Shown here: in pieces, positions 15,566-24,147 of the stretch | How positions within the stretch are numbered: position 1 is the first letter of the stretch | How the letters are laid out: each line of letters begins with the position of its first letter | Source: Streptomyces silvae | Lineage (GTDB): Bacteria > Actinomycetota > Actinomycetes > Streptomycetales > Streptomycetaceae | Assembly (NCBI RefSeq): GCF_016745505.1 | Contig: NZ_JAERUC010000083.1 | Span: 1 to 46,514 of the forward strand | Reading direction: 5' to 3' | Length of the DNA: 46,514 nt | Notes under the pieces: generated by a model | The model's input: only the letters and a program-made list of their open reading frames with translations | Told to the model about the DNA's origin: nothing | Databases searched by the model: none | Position numbers and translations under genes: made by a program

Positions 15566-18409
15566 TCAGCACCGGCCCGCGGGGCGGTCCCGCTTCACGA
15601 GGTTCGTGTAGCCGGTCGTGCCGTCGAGCCACAGCACCCGGTTGCCCTCGTCGGCCGAGCCGAACACCTGGTCACCGCGGTTGCAGGACATGCGCTGTGC
15701 GCCGCCCTTGCCGTCGGGGGAGACCTGGAACAGCTTCGGCAGCGTGTCGTTGGCCCACGTCGTGGCCGGGGGCAGCGTGGTGATGGTCACCGCGTCGTCC
15801 GAGGCGGTCATCGAGTAGGCGTGGAGGGAGCCTTCTCCCGCCTCCGGGGTGAGGGTGACCGCGTTCGCGCCGTCGAGGTCCGCACGACGCACGGCCGCCT
15901 GGCCGGTGTCGGTGCCGTCGGCGTCCTCGATCCAGAAGACACCGTCGTCGGTGATCGCGGTCTGGCCGACACCGGCCGTGGTGCTCTTGTCCATCGGCAT
16001 CAGGGTCCTGGTGCCCTTGACCGTGTCCAGGACCTCCACGCCGAGCTTCGGCCCGTCGCCCTCGTACCAGAGCTTGGCGTACGCGATCTTCCCGTCCCGG
16101 ACGGACGGCAGCGCCGTGGAGATGTACGGGAGCCCCGGGTCGACCAGGCTCCGGGCGCCCGTCCTCATGTTGATGTAGCCGACGTGCTGGGCCCCGGTGG
16201 TGGGGTCGGTCACCGAGTAGATCGCGAGGTCACCGTCGACCGTGAGGCCGGAGGTGTTGCCGCCGGGACCGCCGATGGTCCTCGCCGGACCCCCGGCGAC
16301 GGGACGCGCCTTGAACACGATGGACGAGCCGAACTCGGTCCACACGACGGTCTTCCCGTCGGTGTCCGGGTACACGTTGTAGTTCCCGTTGTTGGCGCTC
16401 ATCAGCTTGGGCGCGCCCTTGCCGGACGTGTTGCCCAGCCACACCGAGTAGGGCTCGCCGCCCTCCTCGTCGGAGTTGGACACGGCGTACTTGCCGCCGC
16501 CCGCACCGACCCCCGTCCCCGCGATGTTGACCTTTGTCTGGAGGGTGTCGGTGTCCACACCGAGCGCCTTCTCCCAGCCCGGCACGATGCCGTGCGCGTC
16601 GAACGACTTCTTCACGGTGTTCAGCTGCGCCTTGGTGGCACCCAGCTCCCGCGCGGCGGCGACGACCGCGGCGCGGCCCTCGGTGAAGCCGTCCAGCGGG
16701 GTCATGTACGCGGACAGGGCACGGTAGACGATCTTGTCGGCGAGGTCACTGCCGAGGTCCTGGCGCATGTCCCACAGCGCACCGGAGAAGATCGTGGAGT
16801 TGAGGTGGACGCCGCCGTTGTCGCCGCGGTAGGTGGTGCCTATGAAGTTCTTCGACGTGGTGGCGCCGTCGTTGAGGTCGCGCAGTGCGCACTCGCGCGG
16901 CGCGAGCGTGGTGCACAGGTCCTCGCCGAGCAGCCCGGCGTCCGGGTCGTCCATCGACTGGTGGTTGGCCTCCAGATCGATGGCGTTGCCGAAGTAGTCG
17001 GCGATCGCCTCGTTCATGGCGCCCGACTGGCCCGCGTAGACGAGGTTGGCGGTGTGCTCGACGACGCCGTGGGTCATCTCGTGGCCGACGACGTCGGTGT
17101 CCGCGGAGAACGTCCGGTAGTCGCCGCCGCCCTGGCCGTACACCATCTTGGCGCCGTCCCAGAAGGCGTTGTTGTACGGCTGCCCGTTGGCGACCACACC
17201 GACCAGCGAGTAGATGTAACCGTCGTCGCCGTCGAGGCCGGCCCGGTCGAAGTGGTTCCTGTAGTAGTCGTAGACCTGGCCGGCCGCCCAGTGGGCGTCC
17301 ACCGCGCCGGAGTCGGTGTACTCCTGGCCGAGTTCGGGCGAGGCCGGGCGGAACGTCTTGATCCCGGACGGCCAGTTGCCGGACGCCGAGGCGACCTCGC
17401 GGCCGCGGGCGTCGTACGTCGACAGCATGGGGCCGGCGTACGGGGAGTCGGGGGCCCGACGCCCGTAGTCGATCGTCTGGAGTTCGCCGTTGATGTCCTT
17501 GTACAGGTTGAGCTCGACCTTCTCGCCGTCGTAACGCGTGCCGGAGCCCTTCACGACGAGCTGATCGGCGGCGGCCGCCGGCGCTTCCGGAGCCGCGCCC
17601 GTCCCGCCGGTGCCGGCGGCGGAGGTACCCGTCGCGCCGAACGTCTTGATGTCGCTGTACTGCAGGACCGGGAAGCCGGAGTGCGCGTCGACGTACACAT
17701 GCTGCTTCACCGGCTGCCCGTCGACCGGGCTGACACCGGTGACGGTGATCCGCCGGGTCAGCACGCCGGTGCCCTGCGGCAGGATCGTCACGCCCTCGGC
17801 CGTGCCGGCGAGCTTGTGCCCACCCGGCTTCCCGCCCTTGGCCGGGGCGCGCAGCAGGCCTCCGCCCAACTGCCAGGAGACGGCGCCGACCGCACGCTCG
17901 ATCGCGGTCTTCTCGGAGATCTCGGGCGTCACCGTGCCGGGCTTCAGCCGGGTGAAGTAGTTGCCGGACGTCCCGGTGACGGTGCGCCTGCCGCCCTTCT
18001 TCTCCATCCGGACCAGGTACTGGCCGCCCAGGACCTCGACACCCCGGTACTTCTGCTGGAGGCGGACCGTCTCCTTGCCGCCCTTGTCGGTCATGGTCCC
18101 GGCCGAGGCCAGCTCCTTCGCCGAGGTGTCCGCGATGTGGTTGCGGCCCTTCCTGGACCCGAGGTGACCGCGGGCGGCGTCGGCCGCGGTGCCGGTGGCG
18201 GTGGTGTCCTCGTCGAGTCCGGTGACGAGCGACGGGGTGTCGGTCTCCGAACCCGGCGTCACCTCGGACGTGGCGGCCGCGGTGGCGGTGTCCGCCTGGG
18301 CGGCCGGTACCGCCGTCACCAGCAGCCCCGCGGCCGTTCCCCGGCCGATGATCACACTGCCGGAACCCTGTCCTGGTCTGGCTGATCTCTTGCGTGCTGA
18401 ACTCCGCAC
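15566..18409 (-). CDS. Secreted M4-family (thermolysin-like) metalloprotease with C-terminal propeller-like domain
   Basis: The 947-residue preproprotein has a signal peptide (basic MRSSARKRSARPG..., hydrophobic core to VPAAQA), an FTP/PepSY propeptide (about 55-250), and an M4 catalytic domain (about 300-600). The zinc site is H443-E-M-T-H447 with Glu467 in GAMNEAIADYFG; GGVHLNSTIF carries the transition-state histidine. The last 330 residues look like repeated beta-propeller/TolB-like strands, unusually long for a thermolysin. GTG 18409 has GGAGGGG five bases upstream; the open frame runs further 5' but loses the signal peptide. It is divergent from the LuxR-type regulator, its probable activator or repressor, and ends at a strong terminator. 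Confidence 0.93.
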   Translation of the reverse strand: MRSSARKRSARPGQGSGSVIIGRGTAAGLLVTAVPAAQADTATAAATSEVTPGSETDTPSLVTGLDEDTTATGTAADAARGHLGSRKGRNHIADTSAKELASAGTMTDKGGKETVRLQQKYRGVEVLGGQYLVRMEKKGGRRTVTGTSGNYFTRLKPGTVTPEISEKTAIERAVGAVSWQLGGGLLRAPAKGGKPGGHKLAGTAEGVTILPQGTGVLTRRITVTGVSPVDGQPVKQHVYVDAHSGFPVLQYSDIKTFGATGTSAAGTGGTGAAPEAPAAAADQLVVKGSGTRYDGEKVELNLYKDINGELQTIDYGRRAPDSPYAGPMLSTYDARGREVASASGNWPSGIKTFRPASPELGQEYTDSGAVDAHWAAGQVYDYYRNHFDRAGLDGDDGYIYSLVGVVANGQPYNNAFWDGAKMVYGQGGGDYRTFSADTDVVGHEMTHGVVEHTANLVYAGQSGAMNEAIADYFGNAIDLEANHQSMDDPDAGLLGEDLCTTLAPRECALRDLNDGATTSKNFIGTTYRGDNGGVHLNSTIFSGALWDMRQDLGSDLADKIVYRALSAYMTPLDGFTEGRAAVVAAARELGATKAQLNTVKKSFDAHGIVPGWEKALGVDTDTLQTKVNIAGTGVGAGGGKYAVSNSDEEGGEPYSVWLGNTSGKGAPKLMSANNGNYNVYPDTDGKTVVWTEFGSSIVFKARPVAGGPARTIGGPGGNTSGLTVDGDLAIYSVTDPTTGAQHVGYINMRTGARSLVDPGLPYISTALPSVRDGKIAYAKLWYEGDGPKLGVEVLDTVKGTRTLMPMDKSTTAGVGQTAITDDGVFWIEDADGTDTGQAAVRRADLDGANAVTLTPEAGEGSLHAYSMTASDDAVTITTLPPATTWANDTLPKLFQVSPDGKGGAQRMSCNRGDQVFGSADEGNRVLWLDGTTGYTNLVKRDRPAGRC

Positions 18410-18460
18410 GGTGCCCCTCCGGTGCCATCGCTGCATGAACGGATTTCGGATACGGACATG

Positions 18461-18526
18461 CAAGTGCTGGGACAGCGGTGTGAACAATGCGTTCCGGGTG
18501 CGCACTTGTGGACGTCCACACTTGTG
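18461..18526. promoter_or_regulatory. Operator region between M4 protease and LuxR-type regulator
   Basis: A perfect 14-bp palindrome TGTGGACGTCCACA (18507-18520) is overlapped by two direct copies of CACTTGTG (18503-18510 and 18519-18526), spaced 16 bases. An inverted CAAGTG occurs at 18461-18466. The divergent region 18410-18542 otherwise shows no clear promoter. A dimeric LuxR-type protein is the likely reader. Confidence 0.6.
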
Positions 18527-18542
18527 TGGCCTGCGTTGACAG

Positions 18543-19571
18543 ATGAGAATTCCGCAGGTGGGGCTGAACGGGTGGGACACGCAATGGCAGGCGCTCGGGC
18601 TCGGACCGGACGAACTCCGGGTGTACGAGGCGCTCCTCGACGCACCCGGGCACCCGACCCGCACGGCCCTCGCCCAGTCCTTGGGGCTGACCGCGCGCCG
18701 GGTCGCGAAGGCGCTGGACCACCTGGCCGGGCACGGCTTCACCCAGCCGGCCCGAGGTGCTGCCGGACTGCCGGCCGCCGTGGCCCCCTCCACCGCGCTG
18801 CGCAGTCTGATCCACCTCCGGCAGGCCGAAATCCTGCACAGATCAGCTGAGTTGGAGGAGCTGACGGGCTCCGTCGACCGGATCGCCGCCCAGTTGCTGA
18901 GCTCCGTGAACACCCCCCGGGCCATCGGGATCGAGACGGTCCGGGGCGGTGCGGCGATCGGCGCGCGGGTGGCTTCGCTGCTGGTGTCGGCGAGTGAGGA
19001 GGTGGCGCTCCTGGACCGCCCGCCCTATGCGACCAGCCAGCCGGACGGGATGCCCGCACCCCTCGACGTGGCCGAGCCGGTCCGGCGCGGGGTGCGGGTG
19101 CGCGTCGCGGTGGACCGTGAGGGGCTGAGCTTCCAGGGGCGCGCCCGTGGCCTGGGGGATCTGGCCGTACAGGGCGTGCAGATACGGGTGGGAACGGACC
19201 TGCCGACGAAACTGATCACGGTGGACCGGCGGGTGACCCTGCTGCCGCCGACCGACGCGGCGGACCCGACGGCCTCCGCCCTGGTGGTCAGCGACTCACT
19301 CCTGAGCAACGCCCTGGTGCCGCTGTTCGAGGCGGTCTGGGAGCGGGCCGTGCCCATCGGCTCCGTCACGCACGACCGGATCACGGACGAGGACCGCGAA
19401 CTGCTGACCATGCTCGCCTCCGGCCTGAAGGACGAGGCGATGGCCCGGCGCCTCGACATCCACGTGCACACGGTCCGCCGCCGCATCACCCGCCTGATGC
19501 ACGCCCTGAACGCGGAGACCCGGTTCCAGGCCGGCGTGCAGGCGGCGTTGCGGGGCTGGCTCACCGTGTGA
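18543..19571 (+). CDS. TrmB-like/LuxR-type helix-turn-helix regulator
   Basis: The 342-residue protein has an N-terminal TrmB-like winged helix (about 15-65: LGLGPDELRVYEALLDAPGHPTRTALAQSLGLTARRVAKALDHL), a middle domain resembling the effector domain of TrmB-type sensors (about 110-255), and a C-terminal LuxR/GerE HTH (about 275-340: ITDEDRELLTMLASGLKDEAMARRLDIHVHTVRRRITRLMHALNAETRFQAGVQA). This regulator class is common in Streptomyces and often sits next to secreted-protease genes, as it does here. The start at 18543 lacks a ribosome site. It probably controls the divergent M4 protease through the palindrome between them. Confidence 0.85.
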   Translation: MRIPQVGLNGWDTQWQALGLGPDELRVYEALLDAPGHPTRTALAQSLGLTARRVAKALDHLAGHGFTQPARGAAGLPAAVAPSTALRSLIHLRQAEILHRSAELEELTGSVDRIAAQLLSSVNTPRAIGIETVRGGAAIGARVASLLVSASEEVALLDRPPYATSQPDGMPAPLDVAEPVRRGVRVRVAVDREGLSFQGRARGLGDLAVQGVQIRVGTDLPTKLITVDRRVTLLPPTDAADPTASALVVSDSLLSNALVPLFEAVWERAVPIGSVTHDRITDEDRELLTMLASGLKDEAMARRLDIHVHTVRRRITRLMHALNAETRFQAGVQAALRGWLTV

Positions 19572-19718
19572 GGACGGCACGGCGCTCCGTGGTGAGGCCG
19601 GGCCGGTCCCTTCGTCAGCCGCGCCCGGGATGCGGGGTCCGTCCGGAGGCGGTATCGCTGGGATATCCGGTTCCGGTTCGGTTCCGTACGGCGCGGAATG
19701 ATGTGGAAGGACCACGGC

Positions 19719-20111
19719 ATGGACGACTACCCGCTGCTGAATCTGTTTCTCACGATGCTGTACTTCTTTCTGTGGGTGATGTGGTTCTTCCTGCTCTTCA
19801 AGGTGATCACGGACCTGTTCCGCGATCACTCGTTGAGCGGATGGGCCAAGGCGGGCTGGCTGATCGTCGTCCTGGTGCTGCCCTACCTCGGCGTGTTCCT
19901 CTACCTCGTGCTGCGGGGGCGGAGCATGCGGGAGCGTGACATCACCGAGGCGAAGGAGCAGGAGCAGGCGTTCCGTTCGTACGTGAGGAAGGCCGCCGGA
20001 CCGGGCGGCAGCGAGCACGTGGACGAGCTGGCCAAGCTGGCCGAGATGAAGCGGAACGGGGATCTGAGCGCGGAGGAGTACGAGAGGGCGAAGGCGAAGG
20101 TCCTCGCCTGA
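19719..20111 (+). CDS. Small membrane protein with PLDc_N and SHOCT domains
   Basis: The 130-residue protein has two membrane segments (about residues 5-30 and 42-65), forming a PLDc_N-like module, a charged linker, and a C-terminal SHOCT motif (VDELAKLAEMKRNGDLSAEEYERAKAKVL, about 100-129). SHOCT is a short oligomerisation domain often at the end of membrane or bacterial-envelope proteins. ATG 19719 has GGAAGGA eight bases upstream. The 19572-19718 gap contains four near-repeats of GGTTC but no gene. Its function is unknown. Confidence 0.88.
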   Translation: MDDYPLLNLFLTMLYFFLWVMWFFLLFKVITDLFRDHSLSGWAKAGWLIVVLVLPYLGVFLYLVLRGRSMRERDITEAKEQEQAFRSYVRKAAGPGGSEHVDELAKLAEMKRNGDLSAEEYERAKAKVLA

Positions 20112-20135
20112 GCGGTTCCGCCTGAGCGGTGCCGA
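20106..20135. repeat. 14-bp direct duplication over a stop codon
   Basis: CGCCTGAGCGGTTC is followed directly by CGCCTGAGCGGTGC. The first copy contains the stop codon of the SHOCT gene, so a second TGA is generated 14 bases on. The period equals that of the repeat at position 1. Confidence 0.6.
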
Positions 20136-20143
20136 TGGCTGCC

Positions 20144-20161
20144 GGGCGCGTCGACGCGCCC
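20144..20161. terminator. Perfect 18-bp palindrome, probable terminator
   Basis: GGGCGCGTCGACGCGCCC is a perfect palindrome 32 bases after the SHOCT stop. It also marks the broken 3' edge of the SpoIIE remnant on the other strand. Confidence 0.5.
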
Positions 20162-20194
20162 CTCCCGCGGATGCCATGCCGACCGCACGGGTCC

Positions 20195-20739
20195 AGGCGG
20201 CGCAGACGGTCTCCGTCGTGGATGAGGCGCAGGCGGATGGGGCCCTCGCCGTAGCGGATGGCGTTGGTGACGAGTTCGCTGATGACGAGCCCGGTGGTGA
20301 ACGTGGCCTCGCCCAGACCCCAGGCCGTGAGCTGCTGGTCCACCAGCCGGCGGGCGGTGGCCACCACGGAGGGGTCGGCGGGCAGCGTCCACTCCGAGAC
20401 CTGGTGGTGGGTCAGGGCGCGGGTGCGGGCGAGCAGCAGGACCGCGTCGTCGTCACGCGGGGGCTTCATGCGGTGCACGGCGGTGTCGCAGAGCTCCTGC
20501 AGCAGTCGCTCGGCCGGAGCGAGGACCCGTTCGAGGTACAGCCGCGAGCCGGTGTCCCCGCCGCACGCCGCTGTCAGGCCGTTGGTGTAGAGCGCGATCA
20601 GGCTGCCGGCGGGCAGTTCGACCGTGGCAGGGGCGTAGGCGGATCCGCCGCCTGCTCCGAGGGCCGGTCCCTCCGGGACGTCCAGGGGAAGGGGAGAACC
20701 GTCGGGGTCCAGGAGGACCGGTGCAGGGGGGTGAAGGTG
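20195..20739 (-). pseudogene. Remnant of a SpoIIE-type PP2C phosphatase with HATPase domain
   Basis: On the minus strand the frame reads HPPAPVLLDPDGSPLPLDVP, then VELPAGSLIALYTNGLTA and DDDAVLLLARTRAL, the end of a SpoIIE/PP2C phosphatase domain, followed by TLPADPSVVATARRLVDQQL and TTGLVISELVTNAIRYG, the start of an anti-sigma-type HATPase domain. Upstream of 20739 the frame has no SpoIIE-like sequence, and after LRLIHDGDRL (about 20210) the HATPase homology stops. Both ends are therefore missing: no PAS/GAF or catalytic N-terminal part and no ATP-lid G-box. Such proteins control sigma factors through anti-anti-sigma dephosphorylation; this copy cannot do so. The surrounding frame is open far upstream only because of GC bias. 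Confidence 0.75.
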
Positions 20740-20844
20740 TCGATCTTCTTCATCCAGCCCGGTTCCTCCGCGGCCACTCCCTCCTGGGGGCGCCCGCGCC
20801 ACTCGATGTTCCGCACCGCGCTGGCCCTGCTGGCCGCCTCGTTC

Positions 20845-21102
20845 GCCGTCGTCAAGCTGACCGACAGCACCCCGCGTGAGCTGCGCATCGCCACCCGGCC
20901 GCTCGGCACCGCCACCCTGCACGACCAGGACGGCACCGCCCGTCTCACCGTCGTACGCCCCGACTGGGCCGCCCTGCTCGACCTCGCCCTCTCCGAGATC
21001 ACCCAGTACGGCGCCGACTCCGTGCAGATCCACCGCCTGGCGGGAGGCCGCAGCGGACGGCACATTCGTATCGACACGCCCCGACGCGAGGCGTTTTTGT
21101 GA
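20845..21102 (+). pseudogene. 3' fragment of a DUF2254-like membrane protein
   Basis: The + strand frame reads LRIATRPLGTATLHDQDG and RPDWAALLDLALSEITQYGADSVQIHRL, resembling the cytoplasmic C-terminal segment of DUF2254 proteins. No membrane part precedes it; the frame upstream is the antisense of the SpoIIE remnant. It ends at TGA 21100-21102, inside the operator of the next gene. I regard it as a decayed fragment. The family assignment is from memory of motif pattern and is moderately sure. Confidence 0.45.
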
Positions 21103-21109
21103 TAAAACG
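21092..21109. promoter_or_regulatory. CGTTTT-N6-AAAACG inverted repeat before the alkyl sulfatase gene
   Basis: CGTTTT (21092-21097) and AAAACG (21104-21109) are perfectly inverted with six bases between, 15 bases before the ATG at 21124. It is an AT-rich island in a GC-rich region and probably overlaps the promoter. A TetR-type operator is a reasonable reading; no regulator gene is adjacent. Confidence 0.5.
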
Positions 21110-21123
21110 GGCAATCTGGTCGA

Positions 21124-23016
21124 ATGACTACGACGCCGAAGCCGGCCCAGCCGTCCACCGCTCAGCAGCAGGCGGAGATCCGTCAGCGCTTCCCGTTCTC
21201 CGACACGCAGGACTTCGACGACGCGAACCGGGGGCTCGTCGGACGGCGTGAGCCGAACGCCGTCACGGCCGGGGACGGCACCACCCTGTGGGACAACGAC
21301 ACCTACGCGTTCCTCGAGGGCGATGCGCCGGACACCGTGAACCCGAGTCTGTGGCGTCAGTCCCAACTGGTTGCCACACAGGGGCTGTTCGAGGTGGTCG
21401 AGGGGATCTACCAGGTTCGCGGCTTCGACCTGTCGAACGTGACCTTCGTCGAAGGGACCGCGGGCGTCGTCGTGATCGACCCGCTGCTCTCCCAGGAGAC
21501 GGCCGAGGCGGCCCTCGCGCTCTACCGCGAGCACCGGGGCGACCGGCAGGTCACCGGCGTCATCTACACCCATTCGCACGTCGACCACTTCGGCGGGGTG
21601 AAGGGGGTCACCACGCAGGAGGACGTCGACGCCGGGCGGCTGCCCGTCCTGGCGCCCGTCGGCTTCATCCACCACGCCGTGTCCGAGAACGTCTACGCCG
21701 GCACCGCGATGGGGCGAAGGGCCGCCTACATGTACGGGGCGGCACTGGACCGCGGCCCGCAGGGGCAGGTCGGTGCCGGGCTCGGGCAGACCACGTCGAC
21801 CGGGACCATCACCCTGATCCCGCCGACCGTGGACATCACGGAGACGGGCCAGGAAGAGGTCGTCGACGGGGTCCGCATGATCTTCCAGATGGCACCCGAC
21901 ACGGAGGCGCCGTCGGAGATGCTCATCTACTTCCCCGACTTCAAGGCCCTGTGTGCGGCCGAGGACGCCACGCACACGCTGCACAACCTGCTGACCCTGC
22001 GCGGAGCGGTGGTCCGTGACCCGCACGCGTGGTCGCACTACCTCACCGAGTCGATCGACCTGTTCGGCGACAGGACGGACGTGGTGTTCGCCTCCCACCA
22101 CTGGCCCACCTGGGGCCAGGACCGTGCGGTGCGCTACCTCGGCATCCAGCGGGACCTGTACGGCTACCTGCACGACCAGACACTGCGCCTGATCAACAAG
22201 GGGTGGACCGGCACCGAGATCGCCGAGCACCTCCCGCTGCCGCCCGCGCTGGAGAACGCGTGGAGCACCCACGGCTACTACGGCTCGGTGAGCCACAACC
22301 TCAAGGCCATCTACCAGCGTTACATGGGATGGTTCGACGGCAACCCGGCCCATCTGTGGCAGCACACCCCCGTCGAGGCCGGCAAGCGGTACGTGGCGTT
22401 CATGGGCGGGGCGGACGCCGTGGTCGACAAGGCGCGCGGCTCCTTCGGCGAGGGCGACTTCCGGTGGGCCGCCGAGGTGCTGAGCCACGTCGTGTTCGCC
22501 CAGCCGGACCACGCTGCGGCGCGCGAGCTGCTCGCCGACACCTACGAGCAGCTCGGCTACGGCTCGGAGAACGGCACCTGGCGCAACTTCTATCTGTCCG
22601 GTGCCACCGAGCTGCGGCAGGGGCAGTTCGGCACCCCCACGGTCGCGGCGTCCCCGGACGTCATCGCCAACCTCACGCCGCCCATGCTCTTCGACGCGAT
22701 CGCGGTCCAGATCGACGGCCCGAAGGCATGGGGGGAGACGCTCAGCATCGACGTCCACCTCACCGACTCCGGCGAGCGGTACCGGCTCCGGCTGACCAAC
22801 GGGGTCCTCACGTACTCCGCGGCGCCGCAGAAGGGGACGGCGGACGTCACCCTGCGGACCGACGCCCGGTCCCTGCCCGCACTGGCCCTCGGCAGCCTGT
22901 CACCGGAGCGTCTCACCGAGGCAGGCATCCAGGTCGAAGGCGACGCCTCCGTGCTCGGCCGGCTCGCGGCCGTGCTCGACCCGGGTGACCAGGACTTCCC
23001 GATCGTCACCCCCTGA
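21124..23016 (+). CDS. Alkyl sulfatase, SdsA1/BDS1-type metallo-beta-lactamase
   Basis: The 630-residue protein has an N-terminal metallo-beta-lactamase domain with the dinuclear zinc motif THSHVDHFGG (about residues 150-159), a helical dimerisation domain in the middle (LYGYLHDQTLRLINKGWTGTEIAEHLPLPP and the RYMGWFDGNPAHLW segment) and an SCP2-like C-terminal domain (about 510-628, including LRLTNGVLTYSAA). This is the type III alkylsulfatase architecture, which hydrolyses primary alkyl sulfates such as dodecyl sulfate to alcohol and sulfate. No signal peptide is visible, unlike the secreted SdsA1, so it should act in the cytoplasm. No ribosome site is clear. The DUF389 gene follows 46 bases later. 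Confidence 0.92.
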   Translation: MTTTPKPAQPSTAQQQAEIRQRFPFSDTQDFDDANRGLVGRREPNAVTAGDGTTLWDNDTYAFLEGDAPDTVNPSLWRQSQLVATQGLFEVVEGIYQVRGFDLSNVTFVEGTAGVVVIDPLLSQETAEAALALYREHRGDRQVTGVIYTHSHVDHFGGVKGVTTQEDVDAGRLPVLAPVGFIHHAVSENVYAGTAMGRRAAYMYGAALDRGPQGQVGAGLGQTTSTGTITLIPPTVDITETGQEEVVDGVRMIFQMAPDTEAPSEMLIYFPDFKALCAAEDATHTLHNLLTLRGAVVRDPHAWSHYLTESIDLFGDRTDVVFASHHWPTWGQDRAVRYLGIQRDLYGYLHDQTLRLINKGWTGTEIAEHLPLPPALENAWSTHGYYGSVSHNLKAIYQRYMGWFDGNPAHLWQHTPVEAGKRYVAFMGGADAVVDKARGSFGEGDFRWAAEVLSHVVFAQPDHAAARELLADTYEQLGYGSENGTWRNFYLSGATELRQGQFGTPTVAASPDVIANLTPPMLFDAIAVQIDGPKAWGETLSIDVHLTDSGERYRLRLTNGVLTYSAAPQKGTADVTLRTDARSLPALALGSLSPERLTEAGIQVEGDASVLGRLAAVLDPGDQDFPIVTP

Positions 23017-23062
23017 CCCACCGTCACCGAGGGCATGCCGAATCAGTGAAGGGGGGCCGGCC

Positions 23063-24075
23063 ATGGCGTCGGCCGATGTGACCGCGGTCCACCGGATGAC
23101 GGAGGCCCTGTTCATCGAGCGGCGGCTGCGGAGCCCGAGTTCGACGCGGTTCTGGGGGCTGCTCGTGCTCGCCTCGGTCATCGCGAGCGCCGGGGTGGTG
23201 GGGGACTCGACGGCCACGGTCATCGGCGCGATGATCGTGGCTCCGTTGATGACCCCCATCCTCGGCAGCGCCCTCGCGCTCGTCCTCGCCGACCGGTCAC
23301 AGGTCGTACGGTGCGTGCTTCTGGTGCTCGGAGGAGCGCTGGCGGTGGTGGCGATCGGCATGCTGCTCGGCTGGATCGTCTCACCGCCGGACGCCTTCTC
23401 CTCCAACAGCCAGGTGTCGTCCCGGATCACCCCCCGTCTCATCGATCTGCTGGCCGCTCTGGCCACGGGCACGGTCGGCGCCTTCGCGCTCGTCCGCGCC
23501 GACATCTCCGACACCTTGCCCGGGGTGGCGATCGCGATCTCGCTGGTGCCGCCCCTCGCGGTGACGGGGCTGCTGATCACGGTCGGCCGCTATCACGACG
23601 CGGCCGAGTCGGCCCTGCTCTTCGGGACGAACGTGGCCGCGATCGTGGCGACCGGAACGGTCGTGTTCCTCGTGTACGGGATCCGGGGCGCGGCGCAGGA
23701 ATCGGGACTGCGGGTGGGCAGGTTCCGCGGATGGACTCTCGCGGCGGTCGCGTGCGTCGTCGTGCTGGTCGCCGTGCCCCTGACGAGCGGCACGGTGACC
23801 GTGGCACGGGATCGCGCACTCGCGGCGGACGCCAGACCGGTCGCCGAACGGTGGGCGGCGACCCGCCATTGCAGGACGCCTCGGTCGAGGCGCGCAACGG
23901 CACTGTCGTCATCGGGGTGCTGGGGCTCCCGCCGCAGCCCGCCCCCAGCTCGCTGCGCGCCGCCCTCGACCGTGACGGAATGGCGGACGCGGACCTCGAA
24001 CTCCACCTGGTGGGCGGCCGGACGCACTGGTGCCCGGCCGACACCTGTACGGTGCGGAACGCGAAGCACGGCTGA
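23063..24075 (+). pseudogene. DUF389 membrane protein, frameshifted near the C-terminus
   Basis: Residues 1-265 read as a DUF389 protein with about six membrane segments (ASVIASAGVVGDSTATVIGAMIVAPLMTPILGSALALVL is the family core). At about 23861-23870 the reading frame changes: the start frame continues as an Arg/Ser/Thr-rich nonsense tail to 24088, whereas the frame shifted by -1 reads LQDASVEARNGTVVIGVLGLPPQP and continues in family style to a stop at 24075. A one-base indel, natural or from sequencing, would explain this. The lost part is a soluble tail, so some function may remain. ATG 23063 has GGGGGG upstream. Function of DUF389 is unknown. Positions 24089-24147 hold nothing. Confidence 0.75.
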
Positions 24076-24147
24076 CCGGCAGCGATGACGAACGGCCCAT
24101 GCCTGCACGTGGGTCGGCCGGGCCAGGCGCGCTCCCGCCCGCACGGC

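Noticed and set aside
15407..18385. A 992-codon open frame on the + strand
   Set aside because: It is the antisense of the M4 protease, Val/Gly/Arg/Asp-rich and without any domain; GC bias keeps antisense frames open.
19942..22758. A 938-codon open frame on the minus strand
   Set aside because: Its first part is antisense to the alkyl sulfatase. Only the segment at 20195-20739 has real homology, to a SpoIIE/HATPase protein, and that part is recorded as a pseudogene.
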